Positions 1 through 7,790 of a stretch of 64,000 nucleotides of DNA are shown piece after piece. Position 1 is the stretch's first letter. The number at the start of each line of letters is the position of its first letter. Origin of the DNA: an uncultured Lachnospiraceae bacterium (GTDB lineage Bacteria; Bacillota; Clostridia; Lachnospirales; Lachnospiraceae); NCBI GenBank assembly GCA_900316165.1, contig ONBW01000006.1, positions 62,001-126,000 on the forward strand. Reading direction: 5' to 3'. The notes under the pieces were generated by a model. That model had not been told where the DNA came from, did not search any database, and saw only the letters and a program-made list of their open reading frames with translations. A program made the translations under genes and the position numbers.

Positions 1-263
1 ACCGGTGTGATACAGGTCCTGACATTTGGCTTGCCGTCAACTACCATCGAACAGTCGCTGCACTGACCTATTCCACAGAAAAGGCCACGCGGCTCATGCC
101 TTTTTACCGTGTATCTGTTGATTCTGATTCCTGCTGCTAACAGGGCTGAAAGAATAGGTTCTCCCTCATAGGCTTCAATCTCTTTACCATCTACACTGAT
201 AGTTACCTTTTTTCCTGTTGGCTCCACATCGAGAACCACATGTTCGCTAATTCTCTGACTCAT
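1..263 (-). CDS. (2Fe-2S)-binding small oxidoreductase subunit, 3' end cut by window edge
   Basis: The first 88 residues are visible, starting at an ATG preceded by GGAAAGGA. They hold C63-x4-C68-x2-C71-x12-C84, the plant-type 2Fe-2S loop found in the small or N-terminal iron-sulfur part of sarcosine oxidase alpha, hydrogen-cyanide synthase HcnA and D-hydroxyproline/opine dehydrogenases (Fer2_4 type). In that family the protein passes electrons from an FAD-dependent amine or amino-acid dehydrogenase encoded beside it. It lies 50 bases downstream of ridA with no terminator between, so the two are probably cotranscribed. The substrate and the catalytic partner lie outside the window, so the exact enzyme is unknown. 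Confidence 0.75.
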   Translation of the reverse strand, partial: MSQRISEHVVLDVEPTGKKVTISVDGKEIEAYEGEPILSALLAAGIRINRYTVKRHEPRGLFCGIGQCSDCSMVVDGKPNVRTCITP

Positions 264-313
264 CACAATCACATCCTTTCCAATCCCCGTTTTCTCTCCC
301 CCTATTATTTAAA

Positions 314-691
314 TTAGATAATTGCTACGAATTCCATCTCTACAAGGCATCCATCAACCATGTCAACACACTGAGTACAGCATCTGGCTGGATAATCTCC
401 CTCCGTAAAATACTGCTTGTAGATAGAATTCATATCCGGGATCATGTTGATGTCCTTTATATAGATAGTTACTTTTCCTACCATTGAGAAATCTGCTCCG
501 GCTGCCTCGAGCACATGCTTGGCATTTTCCATAAGAGCTTTTGTCTGCTCCTTGATTCCACCTGCGACCATCTCGCCGCTCTTGTCAGTTCCAATCTGGG
601 TAGTAAAAACTACGTTTCCCATCTTAACTCCAAGTGCGTAAGGTCCATGCTCTTCTCCACAAAAATCTGATGTAAGCTGTGTTCTGTTCAT
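314..691 (-). CDS. ridA: RidA family imine/enamine deaminase
   Basis: 125 residues, the usual RidA (YjgF/YER057c/UK114) length. The start at 691 is chosen because GAAAGGAG lies just upstream; the open frame runs on to 775 without a better site. The family's catalytic arginine is present at R103 (Pro-Ala-Arg) and the glutamate at E120. RidA hydrolyses reactive 2-aminoacrylate-type imines to 2-keto acids and ammonia in the cytoplasm. Next to a 2Fe-2S amine-oxidising subunit it probably clears the imine product of that enzyme. It is transcribed away from the LysR regulator at 871. An unrelated regulatory role of a RidA paralogue cannot be excluded. Confidence 0.88.
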   Translation of the reverse strand: MNRTQLTSDFCGEEHGPYALGVKMGNVVFTTQIGTDKSGEMVAGGIKEQTKALMENAKHVLEAAGADFSMVGKVTIYIKDINMIPDMNSIYKQYFTEGDYPARCCTQCVDMVDGCLVEMEFVAII

Positions 692-817
692 AAGTAATTC
701 TCCTTTCGTGTGCTTAAGCGGCATCGACACCTTTGTCGTGAAGGCCTGCTGTTTTTGATTTGTTGTACAAAGCATAATCTTCTAACAGCAATAAGTAAAG
801 TTCCTTGTTTTTATACC

Positions 818-840
818 AGATATAAATTATAATTATATCT
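818..840. promoter_or_regulatory. Palindrome in the ridA/lysR divergent region, candidate LysR operator
   Basis: An 8-bp inverted repeat AGATATAA / TTATATCT separated by 7 bases, AT-rich and centred 42 bases before the lysR start. LysR regulators bind interrupted dyads of this size, usually in divergent promoters. The dyad also contains TATAAT-like cores on both strands, so binding would block or modulate both promoters. The assignment to this LysR protein is inference. Confidence 0.5.
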
Positions 841-870
841 GTAAAACGTGGATTTCAGAAAGGTGGCAAA

Positions 871-1737
871 ATGGATTTACGTCAATGTGAAGTATTTGTT
901 GATTTAAGTGAAACACAGAATATATCTAAGACTGCTGAGCGTCTGGGTTACTCTCAGCCGGGAGTAAGCCATATCTTAAAGACCTTAGAGGAAGAATGTG
1001 GTTTTCCTCTGGCAATAAGACAGAAATACGGTCTTACTTTAACACCTATGGGTGAGCAGCTGCTCCCCGCTGTCAGAAGCTTATTAAAGCGCAGAGAAAA
1101 TCTGATGGAGACAATCACTGCAATAAACGGACTAGAAGAGGGAACAATAAGCATTGGTACCTATGCTTCCATTTCAATTCATCTACTGCCGGCAATCCTT
1201 AAAGAGTTTTCAAGAATGCATCCTACTATACAGTTCTCAATAAGAGAAGGCGGAGTCGACAGTATCTTAAAGGACCTGCATGAACACTATATAGATTTCG
1301 CGTTCATGAGTGTTCCTGATGACTTTACTGGTGATTTTATTCCGCTGATGGATGATTCGCTGGTTGCTATTTTTCCAAAAGGCAGCGAATATGTAAAGAC
1401 ACATAAAAAGCTCGTAATCTCCGACCTGAGTGATATGAACTTCATTCTGTCCGCTGCCGGAAATGATTACGACATCAACCAGGCACTCAGAGATACCACG
1501 ATTGCCAGCGCTGCCAATTTTTCATTTTTTGATGACCGCTCTATCATATCTATGGTCAGTTCCGGACTTGGAGTCTCTATTCTCTCAGAACTAATAATCA
1601 GGGGAATGAGTGATAACCTTGATGTGCTAGCTCTCTATCCTCCAGCCAAGAGAGTCCTGGGCGTCGCCTGCCTTGATCAAAGTCTCCTTTCACCTGCCGC
1701 AAGGACCTTTATCGAGTTCTCGAAAAATTTTTTTTAA
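871..1737 (+). CDS. LysR family transcriptional regulator
   Basis: 288 residues. The N-terminal winged helix-turn-helix (about residues 1-60) has the LysR pattern with Gln-Pro-Gly-Val-Ser-His in the recognition helix, followed by a periplasmic-binding-like effector domain (about 90-288). AGAAAGGTGG lies before the ATG. It sits between ridA/2Fe-2S (leftward) and the ABC transporter operon (rightward), so it most likely controls one or both in response to the imported compound. The effector is unknown. No clear terminator follows; the next promoter begins about 60 bases downstream. Confidence 0.9.
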   Translation: MDLRQCEVFVDLSETQNISKTAERLGYSQPGVSHILKTLEEECGFPLAIRQKYGLTLTPMGEQLLPAVRSLLKRRENLMETITAINGLEEGTISIGTYASISIHLLPAILKEFSRMHPTIQFSIREGGVDSILKDLHEHYIDFAFMSVPDDFTGDFIPLMDDSLVAIFPKGSEYVKTHKKLVISDLSDMNFILSAAGNDYDINQALRDTTIASAANFSFFDDRSIISMVSSGLGVSILSELIIRGMSDNLDVLALYPPAKRVLGVACLDQSLLSPAARTFIEFSKNFF

Positions 1738-1795
1738 AATAATTCCTACTAAAAAGAGTCATCTGTTTTTTTGCCAATGTTCAAAAAATTTGTAC

Positions 1796-1824
1796 TTGAC
1801 AACGATAATTTTTTAGAATATCAT
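1796..1824 (+). promoter_or_regulatory. Sigma-A type promoter of the ABC transporter operon
   Basis: TTGACA at 1796-1801, a 17-base spacer and TATCAT at 1819-1824. Transcription should start near 1831, leaving a leader of about 100 bases before the ATPase gene. The same -35/-10 pair with the same spacing precedes tRNA-Arg and aroF in this window. Confidence 0.75.
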
Positions 1825-1860
1825 TGCACACAACAAAACAAATGAATCAATTGCCAGAAA

Positions 1861-1904
1861 GCAAAGGCGCTTATCTATCACAGATAAGCGTCTTTGCTTT
1901 TTGA
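1861..1904 (+). terminator. Intrinsic terminator inside the ABC operon leader (candidate attenuator)
   Basis: A 16-bp stem with one G-U pair (GCAAAGGCGCTTATCT pairing across a 5-base loop) is followed by a run of five T. It lies downstream of the 1796-1824 promoter and only about 25 bases before the ATPase start codon, with AAAGGAGG in between. A 20-codon reading frame (1842-1904) spans the hairpin but has no Shine-Dalgarno site. Because no second promoter fits between hairpin and gene, the stem should limit operon expression unless it is antiterminated. Confidence 0.7.
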
Positions 1905-1928
1905 CATTTCCAGAAAGGAGGATAGATC

Positions 1929-2687
1929 ATGGCAGACAAAATTCTTGAGATTTCAAACGTTTACAAGAGATTTGGCGACAACAACGTTCTGAATGGAGTA
2001 AACATCTCAGTTGAAAAGGGTGAGGTCATCGTAATCTTAGGACCAAGCGGATCCGGTAAGACTACAATGCTTCGCACTATTAATTTCTTAGATCCGGCAG
2101 ATGCCGGTGAGATATCCATAGACGGGATGACAGTTAAGTGCCAGGAGAAAAACAAAAAGAAGGTCAGGGCACTACGCCAGAAAACGGCGATGGTATTTCA
2201 GCAGTACAACCTGTTCAGAAACAGGACAGCCATAGAAAATGTTATGGAAGGCCTTACCGTTGTAAAGAAGGTGCCTAAGGCTGAAGCTAAAAAAATAGCT
2301 GAAGCAGCCTTAGCACAGGTTGGACTTTCTGATAAGGCCGCACTTTATCCGGCTCAGCTTTCAGGTGGCCAGCAACAGAGAGTTTCAATAGCCAGAGCTC
2401 TTGTGATGAAACCAGAGGTCATCCTCTTTGACGAACCTACATCAGCTTTGGATCCCGAGCTCGTTGGTGAAGTATTAAAATGCATTAGAGATGTAGCCAA
2501 AACCGGTATCACAATGATAATTGTGACACATGAGATTGCCTTCGCAAAGGAGGCCGCAACAAGAGTCATCTTCATGGATGGTGGAGTCGTTGTAGAAAAC
2601 GGAACACCTGATGAAGTGATAAATCACCCAAAAACAGAAAGAGCCCAGGTTTTCCTCGAAAGGATAAACCATCCACAGGCTGTTTAA
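1929..2687 (+). CDS. Polar amino-acid ABC transporter, ATP-binding protein
   Basis: 252 residues, typical of GlnQ/HisP-type ATPases. Walker A is Gly-Pro-Ser-Gly-Ser-Gly-Lys-Thr near residue 38; the Q-loop (Val-Phe-Gln-Gln), the signature LSGGQQQR near 145 and Walker B with Asp-Glu followed by Pro-Thr-Ser-Ala-Leu-Asp are intact. It powers uptake through the two permeases at 3670 and 4370 with the lipoprotein at 2716. The start has AAAGGAGG seven bases upstream. Family membership points to an amino acid or similar polar compound; the exact substrate cannot be read from sequence. Confidence 0.93.
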   Translation: MADKILEISNVYKRFGDNNVLNGVNISVEKGEVIVILGPSGSGKTTMLRTINFLDPADAGEISIDGMTVKCQEKNKKKVRALRQKTAMVFQQYNLFRNRTAIENVMEGLTVVKKVPKAEAKKIAEAALAQVGLSDKAALYPAQLSGGQQQRVSIARALVMKPEVILFDEPTSALDPELVGEVLKCIRDVAKTGITMIIVTHEIAFAKEAATRVIFMDGGVVVENGTPDEVINHPKTERAQVFLERINHPQAV

Positions 2688-2715
2688 CAATCAAAAAAGA
2701 AATGGAGGCAACACT

Positions 2716-3642
2716 ATGAAAAGAAAATTATTCGCACTTATCCTCACTGGCGTTACAGCGCTTTCACTCCTTTCCGGATGTGGTTCATCCAGTTCAGGAA
2801 GCGCTTCATCTGGAAATGGAAAAAGTATTGCAGCTGTAAAAAAGCAGGCTGACGGTACCTACGAGGTAACAGTTGCCGTTTTGGATGGTATGGCTCCATA
2901 CACCTATACTGATGCTAATGGCGATATGCAGGGCTATGATTACGAGTGGATGAAGGCAGTAGATGAGAAGCTTAAGGATTACACATTCAAATATGTATCA
3001 GTCAGTGCTGACGCAGCTCCTGCCGCTATTCAGGCAGGAACCTACGCATTCTCAGCCTCGGCACACTTTGTAACACCAGCCAGAGAGAAAAATTTCATCC
3101 TTGGCATTCCAGAAGGCTACTATCCTGTAAACCTTATCTCACGAAAGGAAGACAGTTTCACCAAGTTCGAAGATCTCGATGGAAAGTCATTAGTTCCAAA
3201 CCCACCAAATGATGGACTTTCAGTAGTTCTGTCTCAGATGCATGAGAAGTATCCGGATGTCAAGTACACTCAGGATCCTACAAGTGAGTATATCCCTTAT
3301 CTGGATGGATTAAACGATGTTATCAGTGGTAAATACGACTGCTGGTTCGGCGGTGAATCGATGTATAACGACCTGATAAAGTCAGACTCATCCCTTGCAG
3401 ATAAGACATATTGCTCAGATCCTATCACGACTGCTGCCTGCGTACCAGTATTTAACAAGAGCCTGACTGACCTCCGCGAGGCTATCAATGAAGCAACTGT
3501 AGAGCTTTATAAAGATGGCACCTTAAAGGAGCTTTCTGAAAAGTGGCTTGGCAAGGATTACCTGCAGACAGCTAAGGACACTGGTTCGCTCTTTGACTAT
3601 GAAGGCTATACTAGCGACAAGGCAGATTGGTATAAGGACTAA
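2716..3642 (+). CDS. Amino-acid ABC transporter substrate-binding lipoprotein
   Basis: 308 residues with a lipoprotein signal peptide: positively charged MKRK, a hydrophobic stretch and the lipobox Leu-Ser-Gly-Cys near residue 22, followed by a Ser/Gly-rich linker. The rest fits the family-3 solute-binding fold (SBP_bac_3) that delivers amino acids to GlnP/HisM-type permeases. It would be anchored on the outer face of the membrane. It follows the ATPase by 28 bases with its own Shine-Dalgarno site (AATGGAGG). The absence of an obvious specificity motif leaves the ligand open. Confidence 0.92.
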   Translation: MKRKLFALILTGVTALSLLSGCGSSSSGSASSGNGKSIAAVKKQADGTYEVTVAVLDGMAPYTYTDANGDMQGYDYEWMKAVDEKLKDYTFKYVSVSADAAPAAIQAGTYAFSASAHFVTPAREKNFILGIPEGYYPVNLISRKEDSFTKFEDLDGKSLVPNPPNDGLSVVLSQMHEKYPDVKYTQDPTSEYIPYLDGLNDVISGKYDCWFGGESMYNDLIKSDSSLADKTYCSDPITTAACVPVFNKSLTDLREAINEATVELYKDGTLKELSEKWLGKDYLQTAKDTGSLFDYEGYTSDKADWYKD

Positions 3643-3669
3643 AATCCCCTTAACAGAAAGGAGGATTAT

Positions 3670-4377
3670 ATGATTAAATCTCTAAAACTAATGGCGCAGT
3701 ATTTTCCGGCACTGATGGCTGCACTTCCCACGACCTTAATGCTGCTGCTTATCTCAGTTATCATAGCACTTTTTCTCGGGCTTCTCTTCGCGTGGGCGAG
3801 GCTCGGGAAAAATAAGATAGCAAATGGCATTTCCTACATCATAATATCCTTTATGAGGGGAACTCCAATGATGGTTCAGCTGTTACTTGTGTTCATCCTG
3901 ATTCCGATGATTGCCTATGCCAACGGAGTTGATACCTCATCCTTTAGTCCTTCAATTTATGCAATCATCTCCTTCTCAATCAACGAGGCCTGCTTCTTCG
4001 CAGAAATTTTTAGATCAGCATATGTCTCAATCGATAACGGACAGATTGAAGCTGCAAAAAGCCTTGGAATGGGAAGAATGCAGATATTCAGGAGAGTTAT
4101 CCTGCCCCAGGGAGCCATTGCTGCCCTTCCAAACACCTCAAATATGATTATAGAGCTTATGAAAAATACCTCGATAGCTTCTGTAATCGGTGTCTATGAT
4201 ATTCTTGGTAAGGCCCAGCAGCTTGGGAAAAACAACTATGGCCTTGGTCAGCTCGAGCTCTATATCGAGGCAGGTATTATTTTCTGGATTCTTGGACTTA
4301 TCATACTTTTTATTTCAAATATGATTGAAGAGCGGATCAGCCGCTGTGACAGGAAAGGAGGTCTGGCCCATGTTTGA
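3670..4377 (+). CDS. Amino-acid ABC transporter permease (first)
   Basis: 235 residues with about five hydrophobic segments and the EAA loop Glu-Ala-Ala-Lys-Ser-Leu-Gly near residue 130 that docks the ATPase. This is the HisM/GlnP polar amino-acid permease family. AAAGGAGG precedes the ATG. Its last eight bases overlap the second permease, indicating translational coupling and a heterodimeric channel. Confidence 0.92.
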   Translation: MIKSLKLMAQYFPALMAALPTTLMLLLISVIIALFLGLLFAWARLGKNKIANGISYIIISFMRGTPMMVQLLLVFILIPMIAYANGVDTSSFSPSIYAIISFSINEACFFAEIFRSAYVSIDNGQIEAAKSLGMGRMQIFRRVILPQGAIAALPNTSNMIIELMKNTSIASVIGVYDILGKAQQLGKNNYGLGQLELYIEAGIIFWILGLIILFISNMIEERISRCDRKGGLAHV

Positions 4378-5158
4378 TCAGTCAATGTTTTTTCAGTCAT
4401 TTCTGCCAATCATTAGGGCGATGCCAACAACACTGATACTGACTGTTACCTCATGTGTGCTGGCACTTTTAGGAGGTATCATTTTAGCACTCCTTATGAC
4501 CTGCCCTGTAAAGATTATTAGAGGTATTTTTAAAGTGGTATCCTCATTTCTAAAAGGAATTCCAATATTGGTATTTCTTTATGTATTCAGTGTCTCGATT
4601 GATTCAGTAATGACTAAGCTTTATGCCCTGTTTAACCTGACATACAGTAACAGAAATACCCCGACACTGCAATTTGCAATCTTAGCTCTTGCTCTTTCTT
4701 ACATCCCATATATGGCAGATATGATACTGTCTGCCTACAGGGCTATTCCAAATGGACAGTTTGAAGCAGCTGAGGCTTTTAGTTTTACAAAATCTCAGGC
4801 GATGTTTCATATCATCATACCACAGATGACTGTCATTGCTGTCCCTAACTTCGGAAATCATTTTGTAAATCTGCTCAAGGCTACCTCTCTTACCTGTATG
4901 GTAACGATAATGGAGATGATGGGTACAGCGAGAAACTTTGCAACAATGAACCAGACCTTCCTCGAAGCCTACACAGCCTGCGCCCTGCTCTACTGGCTGG
5001 TATTTGAGATTTTTGAACGTCTCTTCCAGTTCATTGAGAAGAAGGCCGGCCGATACCTGCAGCCTGGTGCTCTCACACGTCGACGTTTCCATCTGTTCAG
5101 AAAACCAGCTAGGATGCACGTTTCCCAAAAGCAGCCAAATCCTGAACAGGCACTATAA
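4370..5158 (+). CDS. Amino-acid ABC transporter permease (second)
   Basis: 262 residues from the ATG at 4370, which is preceded by AAAGGAGG; a longer frame from 4325 lacks such a site. It has membrane segments and an EAA loop (Glu-Ala-Ala-Glu-Ala-Phe) as in HisM/GlnP permeases, with Phe replacing the usual Leu-Gly end. The C-terminus carries a basic, cytoplasmic tail of about 35 residues. It overlaps the first permease by 8 bases and presumably pairs with it. Confidence 0.9.
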   Translation: MFDQSMFFQSFLPIIRAMPTTLILTVTSCVLALLGGIILALLMTCPVKIIRGIFKVVSSFLKGIPILVFLYVFSVSIDSVMTKLYALFNLTYSNRNTPTLQFAILALALSYIPYMADMILSAYRAIPNGQFEAAEAFSFTKSQAMFHIIIPQMTVIAVPNFGNHFVNLLKATSLTCMVTIMEMMGTARNFATMNQTFLEAYTACALLYWLVFEIFERLFQFIEKKAGRYLQPGALTRRRFHLFRKPARMHVSQKQPNPEQAL

Positions 5159-5169
5159 GGAGGCTACAT

Positions 5170-5784
5170 ATGAAAAAACATTTTATCGTGACCATTTCCA
5201 GACAGTTCGGAAGTCTCGGACGTCCTATAGCAATAAAGCTCTCTGAAATGCTTGGTGTAAATTTCTATGACCGTGACATCGTAGAGATGACAGCTAAAAA
5301 TCTCGGAATGGCTGTTTCAGAAATTAAAGAAAAGGAAGAAGGCGGCAGTGGATTCAGCCGGATGATGTTTCCTCTTGGACGCGGAGCTACTGAAACCCAG
5401 GATATGATTTTTAACGAGCAGACAAGGATAATCCGCGATATAGCTGACCGTGAATCCTGTATCATCGTAGGACGTTGCTCTGATTTTATCCTTGGCAATG
5501 AAAAAAATGCAATGCATATATATATCTACGCTTCATACGAGGACAGGCTAAGAAACAGTATTGATGTCTTAAGAATGAGCCGGGACGAGGCAGAACGCAT
5601 GATTAAAAAAGTAGACCGTGCTAGAAAGGCCTATCATCTTCATTACGCCGGCTATCTGCCAGAGGATCTGATGCACCATGATCTGCTTATTAATTCAAAT
5701 CTCCTTGGTGTAAGTGGAAGTGCAGAATCTCTTTATAAAACAATACAGATCCGCTTCGGATTAAATGAGGAGGAAGAAGAATGA
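5170..5784 (+). CDS. Cytidylate-kinase-like family protein (AAK6/Cytidylate_kin2)
   Basis: 204 residues. The N-terminus carries the variant P-loop of this family, Ser-Arg-Gln-Phe-Gly-Ser-Leu-Gly-Arg, then Tyr-Asp-Arg-Asp, and later Ile-Val-Gly-Arg-Cys-Ser-Asp. Homologues are called cytidylate kinases by similarity, but their true substrate is mostly unproven. The C-terminus is strongly acidic (Glu run). It sits 11 bases after the permease gene and overlaps the following dehydrogenase by ATGA, so it belongs to the transport/catabolism operon. A nucleotide kinase has no obvious job here; it may phosphorylate the imported compound or have a regulatory role (inference). Confidence 0.78.
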   Translation: MKKHFIVTISRQFGSLGRPIAIKLSEMLGVNFYDRDIVEMTAKNLGMAVSEIKEKEEGGSGFSRMMFPLGRGATETQDMIFNEQTRIIRDIADRESCIIVGRCSDFILGNEKNAMHIYIYASYEDRLRNSIDVLRMSRDEAERMIKKVDRARKAYHLHYAGYLPEDLMHHDLLINSNLLGVSGSAESLYKTIQIRFGLNEEEEE

Positions 5785-6773
5785 AGAATGTTCTCTATTA
5801 CAATATCGATGATAACCTCGATTATGAAAACAAGCTGCTTAAGGACTGGGACATTGACGATGTAAATCTTATAGAGATAAAAGACGCTGACAGAAAAACT
5901 CCACTCTACGACCTTATCAATAAAAATCAGGTAAGCGGAGTTGTTGTCGAATACGACAGCATTACTGATGAAATAATGGAAAAATGTCCGTCACTTGAGA
6001 TTGTATCTCTTCAAAGTATAGGCTATAATAATGTTGATATCCCTTCTGCCACAAAGCACGGAGTCTATGTCTGTAACATCCCTGCATTCTGTGCGGATGA
6101 GGTCGCAACACATACAATAGGTTTTATGCTTGATCTGACGAGAAGCATTACCTTTCTGGACAGGACTGTCCAGTCCGGAAAATGGGATCCGCTTCTATCC
6201 TACCCTATGCACCGTCTCAAGGGAAAGACATTTGGAATGGTATTCTTCGGTGAGATTCCAAAAAGGATAGTACCTGTCCTTCATGCATTTGGGATGAAGA
6301 TTTTAGTCTATGCCCCTACTAAGACTAAGGAGTATCTGGCTGATTTCGGATGTGAGAAGGCCGAAACCATAGACGATCTCTTAAAAGCCTCAGACTATGT
6401 GTCCATGCACTGCCCTTTGATTCCAGGTGTTACAGAGCATATGATGAGCGATAAGCAGTTCGATATGATGAAGCCTACAGCATTCTTTATCAATACAGCT
6501 AGAGGCTCAGTAGTAGATGAGAAGGCTTTAGTAAAGGCTTTAAAAGAGAAAAAGATATTAGCTGCTGCTGTAGATGTCATCGAGGATGAAATAACTGAGA
6601 CAAGTGAACTCTTCGGTCTTCCAAACTGCATCATGACACCGCATTCAGCTTTTCTCTCAGAGGATTCATTCTACGAGGGCCGCGAGCGCTGTCTTCATCA
6701 TCTGGTACTAAAGCTTTCTGCCAAAGGAAAGGGCGAATACAACAGCGTAGTTAACAAAGAACTACTGAAGTAG
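5781..6773 (+). CDS. D-2-hydroxyacid dehydrogenase-like protein with degenerate nucleotide-binding loop
   Basis: 330 residues in the D-isomer-specific 2-hydroxyacid dehydrogenase fold. Catalytic Arg (R241 in Asn-Thr-Ala-Arg-Gly-Ser), Glu (E268) and His (H288 in Thr-Pro-His-Ser-Ala) are all present, so reduction of a 2-keto acid is plausible. The usual Rossmann loop Gly-x-Gly-x-x-Gly is altered: residues 152-160 read GMVFFGEIP, keeping only the middle glycine and replacing the others with Phe and Pro. NAD(H) binding may be changed or lost. Its start overlaps the kinase-like gene by four bases. Together with RidA it suggests imine to keto acid to hydroxy acid chemistry. Confidence 0.85.
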   Translation: MKNVLYYNIDDNLDYENKLLKDWDIDDVNLIEIKDADRKTPLYDLINKNQVSGVVVEYDSITDEIMEKCPSLEIVSLQSIGYNNVDIPSATKHGVYVCNIPAFCADEVATHTIGFMLDLTRSITFLDRTVQSGKWDPLLSYPMHRLKGKTFGMVFFGEIPKRIVPVLHAFGMKILVYAPTKTKEYLADFGCEKAETIDDLLKASDYVSMHCPLIPGVTEHMMSDKQFDMMKPTAFFINTARGSVVDEKALVKALKEKKILAAAVDVIEDEITETSELFGLPNCIMTPHSAFLSEDSFYEGRERCLHHLVLKLSAKGKGEYNSVVNKELLK

Positions 6774-6783
6774 GAGAAATAGT

Positions 6784-7716
6784 ATGGAAGGATCAGTTTA
6801 CGGAATACTTGTTGAGCTTTTAATCTTTGTTTTGATTGGATTTGCTTTCAGCAGGTTCCATATACTTGAGGCAGATATGTCAGCAAAGCTATCAGATCTG
6901 CTGCTCAAGATGATTCTTCCATTCTCACTTATCTCATCCTCTCAGCAGGAATTCTCTATTCAGGCAATCAAGGGAATTCTTCTATCGATTGTTCTCTCAC
7001 TTGTCTACTACCTGCTTACTTTAGTAATACTTAAGCTGGTGCTGCCATTACTCTTCCACTCGATGGAAATCTCCGCCGCAGCCTATGACCTTTGTACCTT
7101 CGCCAATGTAGGATTTTTAGGATTTGCTGTTACACCACTGATATTCGGAAACAGCGGAACACTGTTTACGATTTCTCACAATTTCATGTTTCAGCTGTTG
7201 TTCTTTACGATAGGAATGGATTTATTCGAGGAGTCCTCTCATTCGATAAAGGATATGTTGAGTCCCAAAGCCATTTTCACCAACAAAATCATCCTGGTAT
7301 CAATTCTTTCAATGGTTCTTTATGTACTTCCATTCAGATTTCCAAAGGTACTAACGACTTCAATCAGCGCCATAGGCTCTATGATGACACCACTCTCACT
7401 TATCATAGTAGGTCTTCAGATCGGAGCTCTAAAGCTTGGCGCAGCCTTTTTCGATAAGAAAGTCATATCACTTACCATTTTCAGGATGCTTCTGATACCA
7501 GCTGTATTTTTCATAGTCCTTTTGATTCTACCACTCGATTCAAAAGTAAAAGGCGTTGCTTTCATTCTCTACTCAATGCCATCGGGCTCGCTTAATGCGG
7601 TAATTGCAGAGCGCTATCAAAAGGACCAGGTAATGGCAAGCTCAGTCGTGGCACTTACGACAATCCTCTATTTCGCACTGCTGCCGCTTGATATAATGCT
7701 CTTGTCTTTTCTATAA
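6784..7716 (+). CDS. AEC (auxin efflux carrier) family transporter
   Basis: 310 residues, almost wholly hydrophobic with about ten membrane segments in two halves, as in AEC/BART carriers of bacteria that move malate, malonate, lactate-type or similar organic anions. Start ATG follows TAGGAGAAATAGT. It is the last gene of the rightward operon and directly follows the 2-hydroxyacid dehydrogenase-like gene, so export of a 2-hydroxy or 2-keto acid product is a reasonable guess. No strong rightward terminator is seen after it. Confidence 0.85.
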   Translation: MEGSVYGILVELLIFVLIGFAFSRFHILEADMSAKLSDLLLKMILPFSLISSSQQEFSIQAIKGILLSIVLSLVYYLLTLVILKLVLPLLFHSMEISAAAYDLCTFANVGFLGFAVTPLIFGNSGTLFTISHNFMFQLLFFTIGMDLFEESSHSIKDMLSPKAIFTNKIILVSILSMVLYVLPFRFPKVLTTSISAIGSMMTPLSLIIVGLQIGALKLGAAFFDKKVISLTIFRMLLIPAVFFIVLLILPLDSKVKGVAFILYSMPSGSLNAVIAERYQKDQVMASSVVALTTILYFALLPLDIMLLSFL

Positions 7717-7741
7717 AAATTCCTATGCCGAAAAATACAAC

Positions 7742-7768
7742 AAAAAACGGCCCACATGAAGCGGACCG
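7742..7768 (-). terminator. Terminator of the sigma/anti-sigma operon
   Basis: Read leftward: an 8-bp stem with two G-U pairs (CGGTCCGC / GTGGGCCG), a 5-base loop and TTTTTT. It lies 22 bases past the anti-sigma stop codon. Confidence 0.7.
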
Positions 7769-7790
7769 CCCTTCGTTTGAGGAAAATTAT

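Noticed and set aside
1842..1904. 20-codon leader peptide in the ABC operon
   Set aside because: There is no Shine-Dalgarno site and no run of one amino acid that would suggest ribosome-mediated attenuation; it is mentioned only as a possibility.
1901..1929. Second promoter after the leader terminator (TTGACA at 1901)
   Set aside because: No -10 box is found at a workable distance; the position would fall on the start codon.
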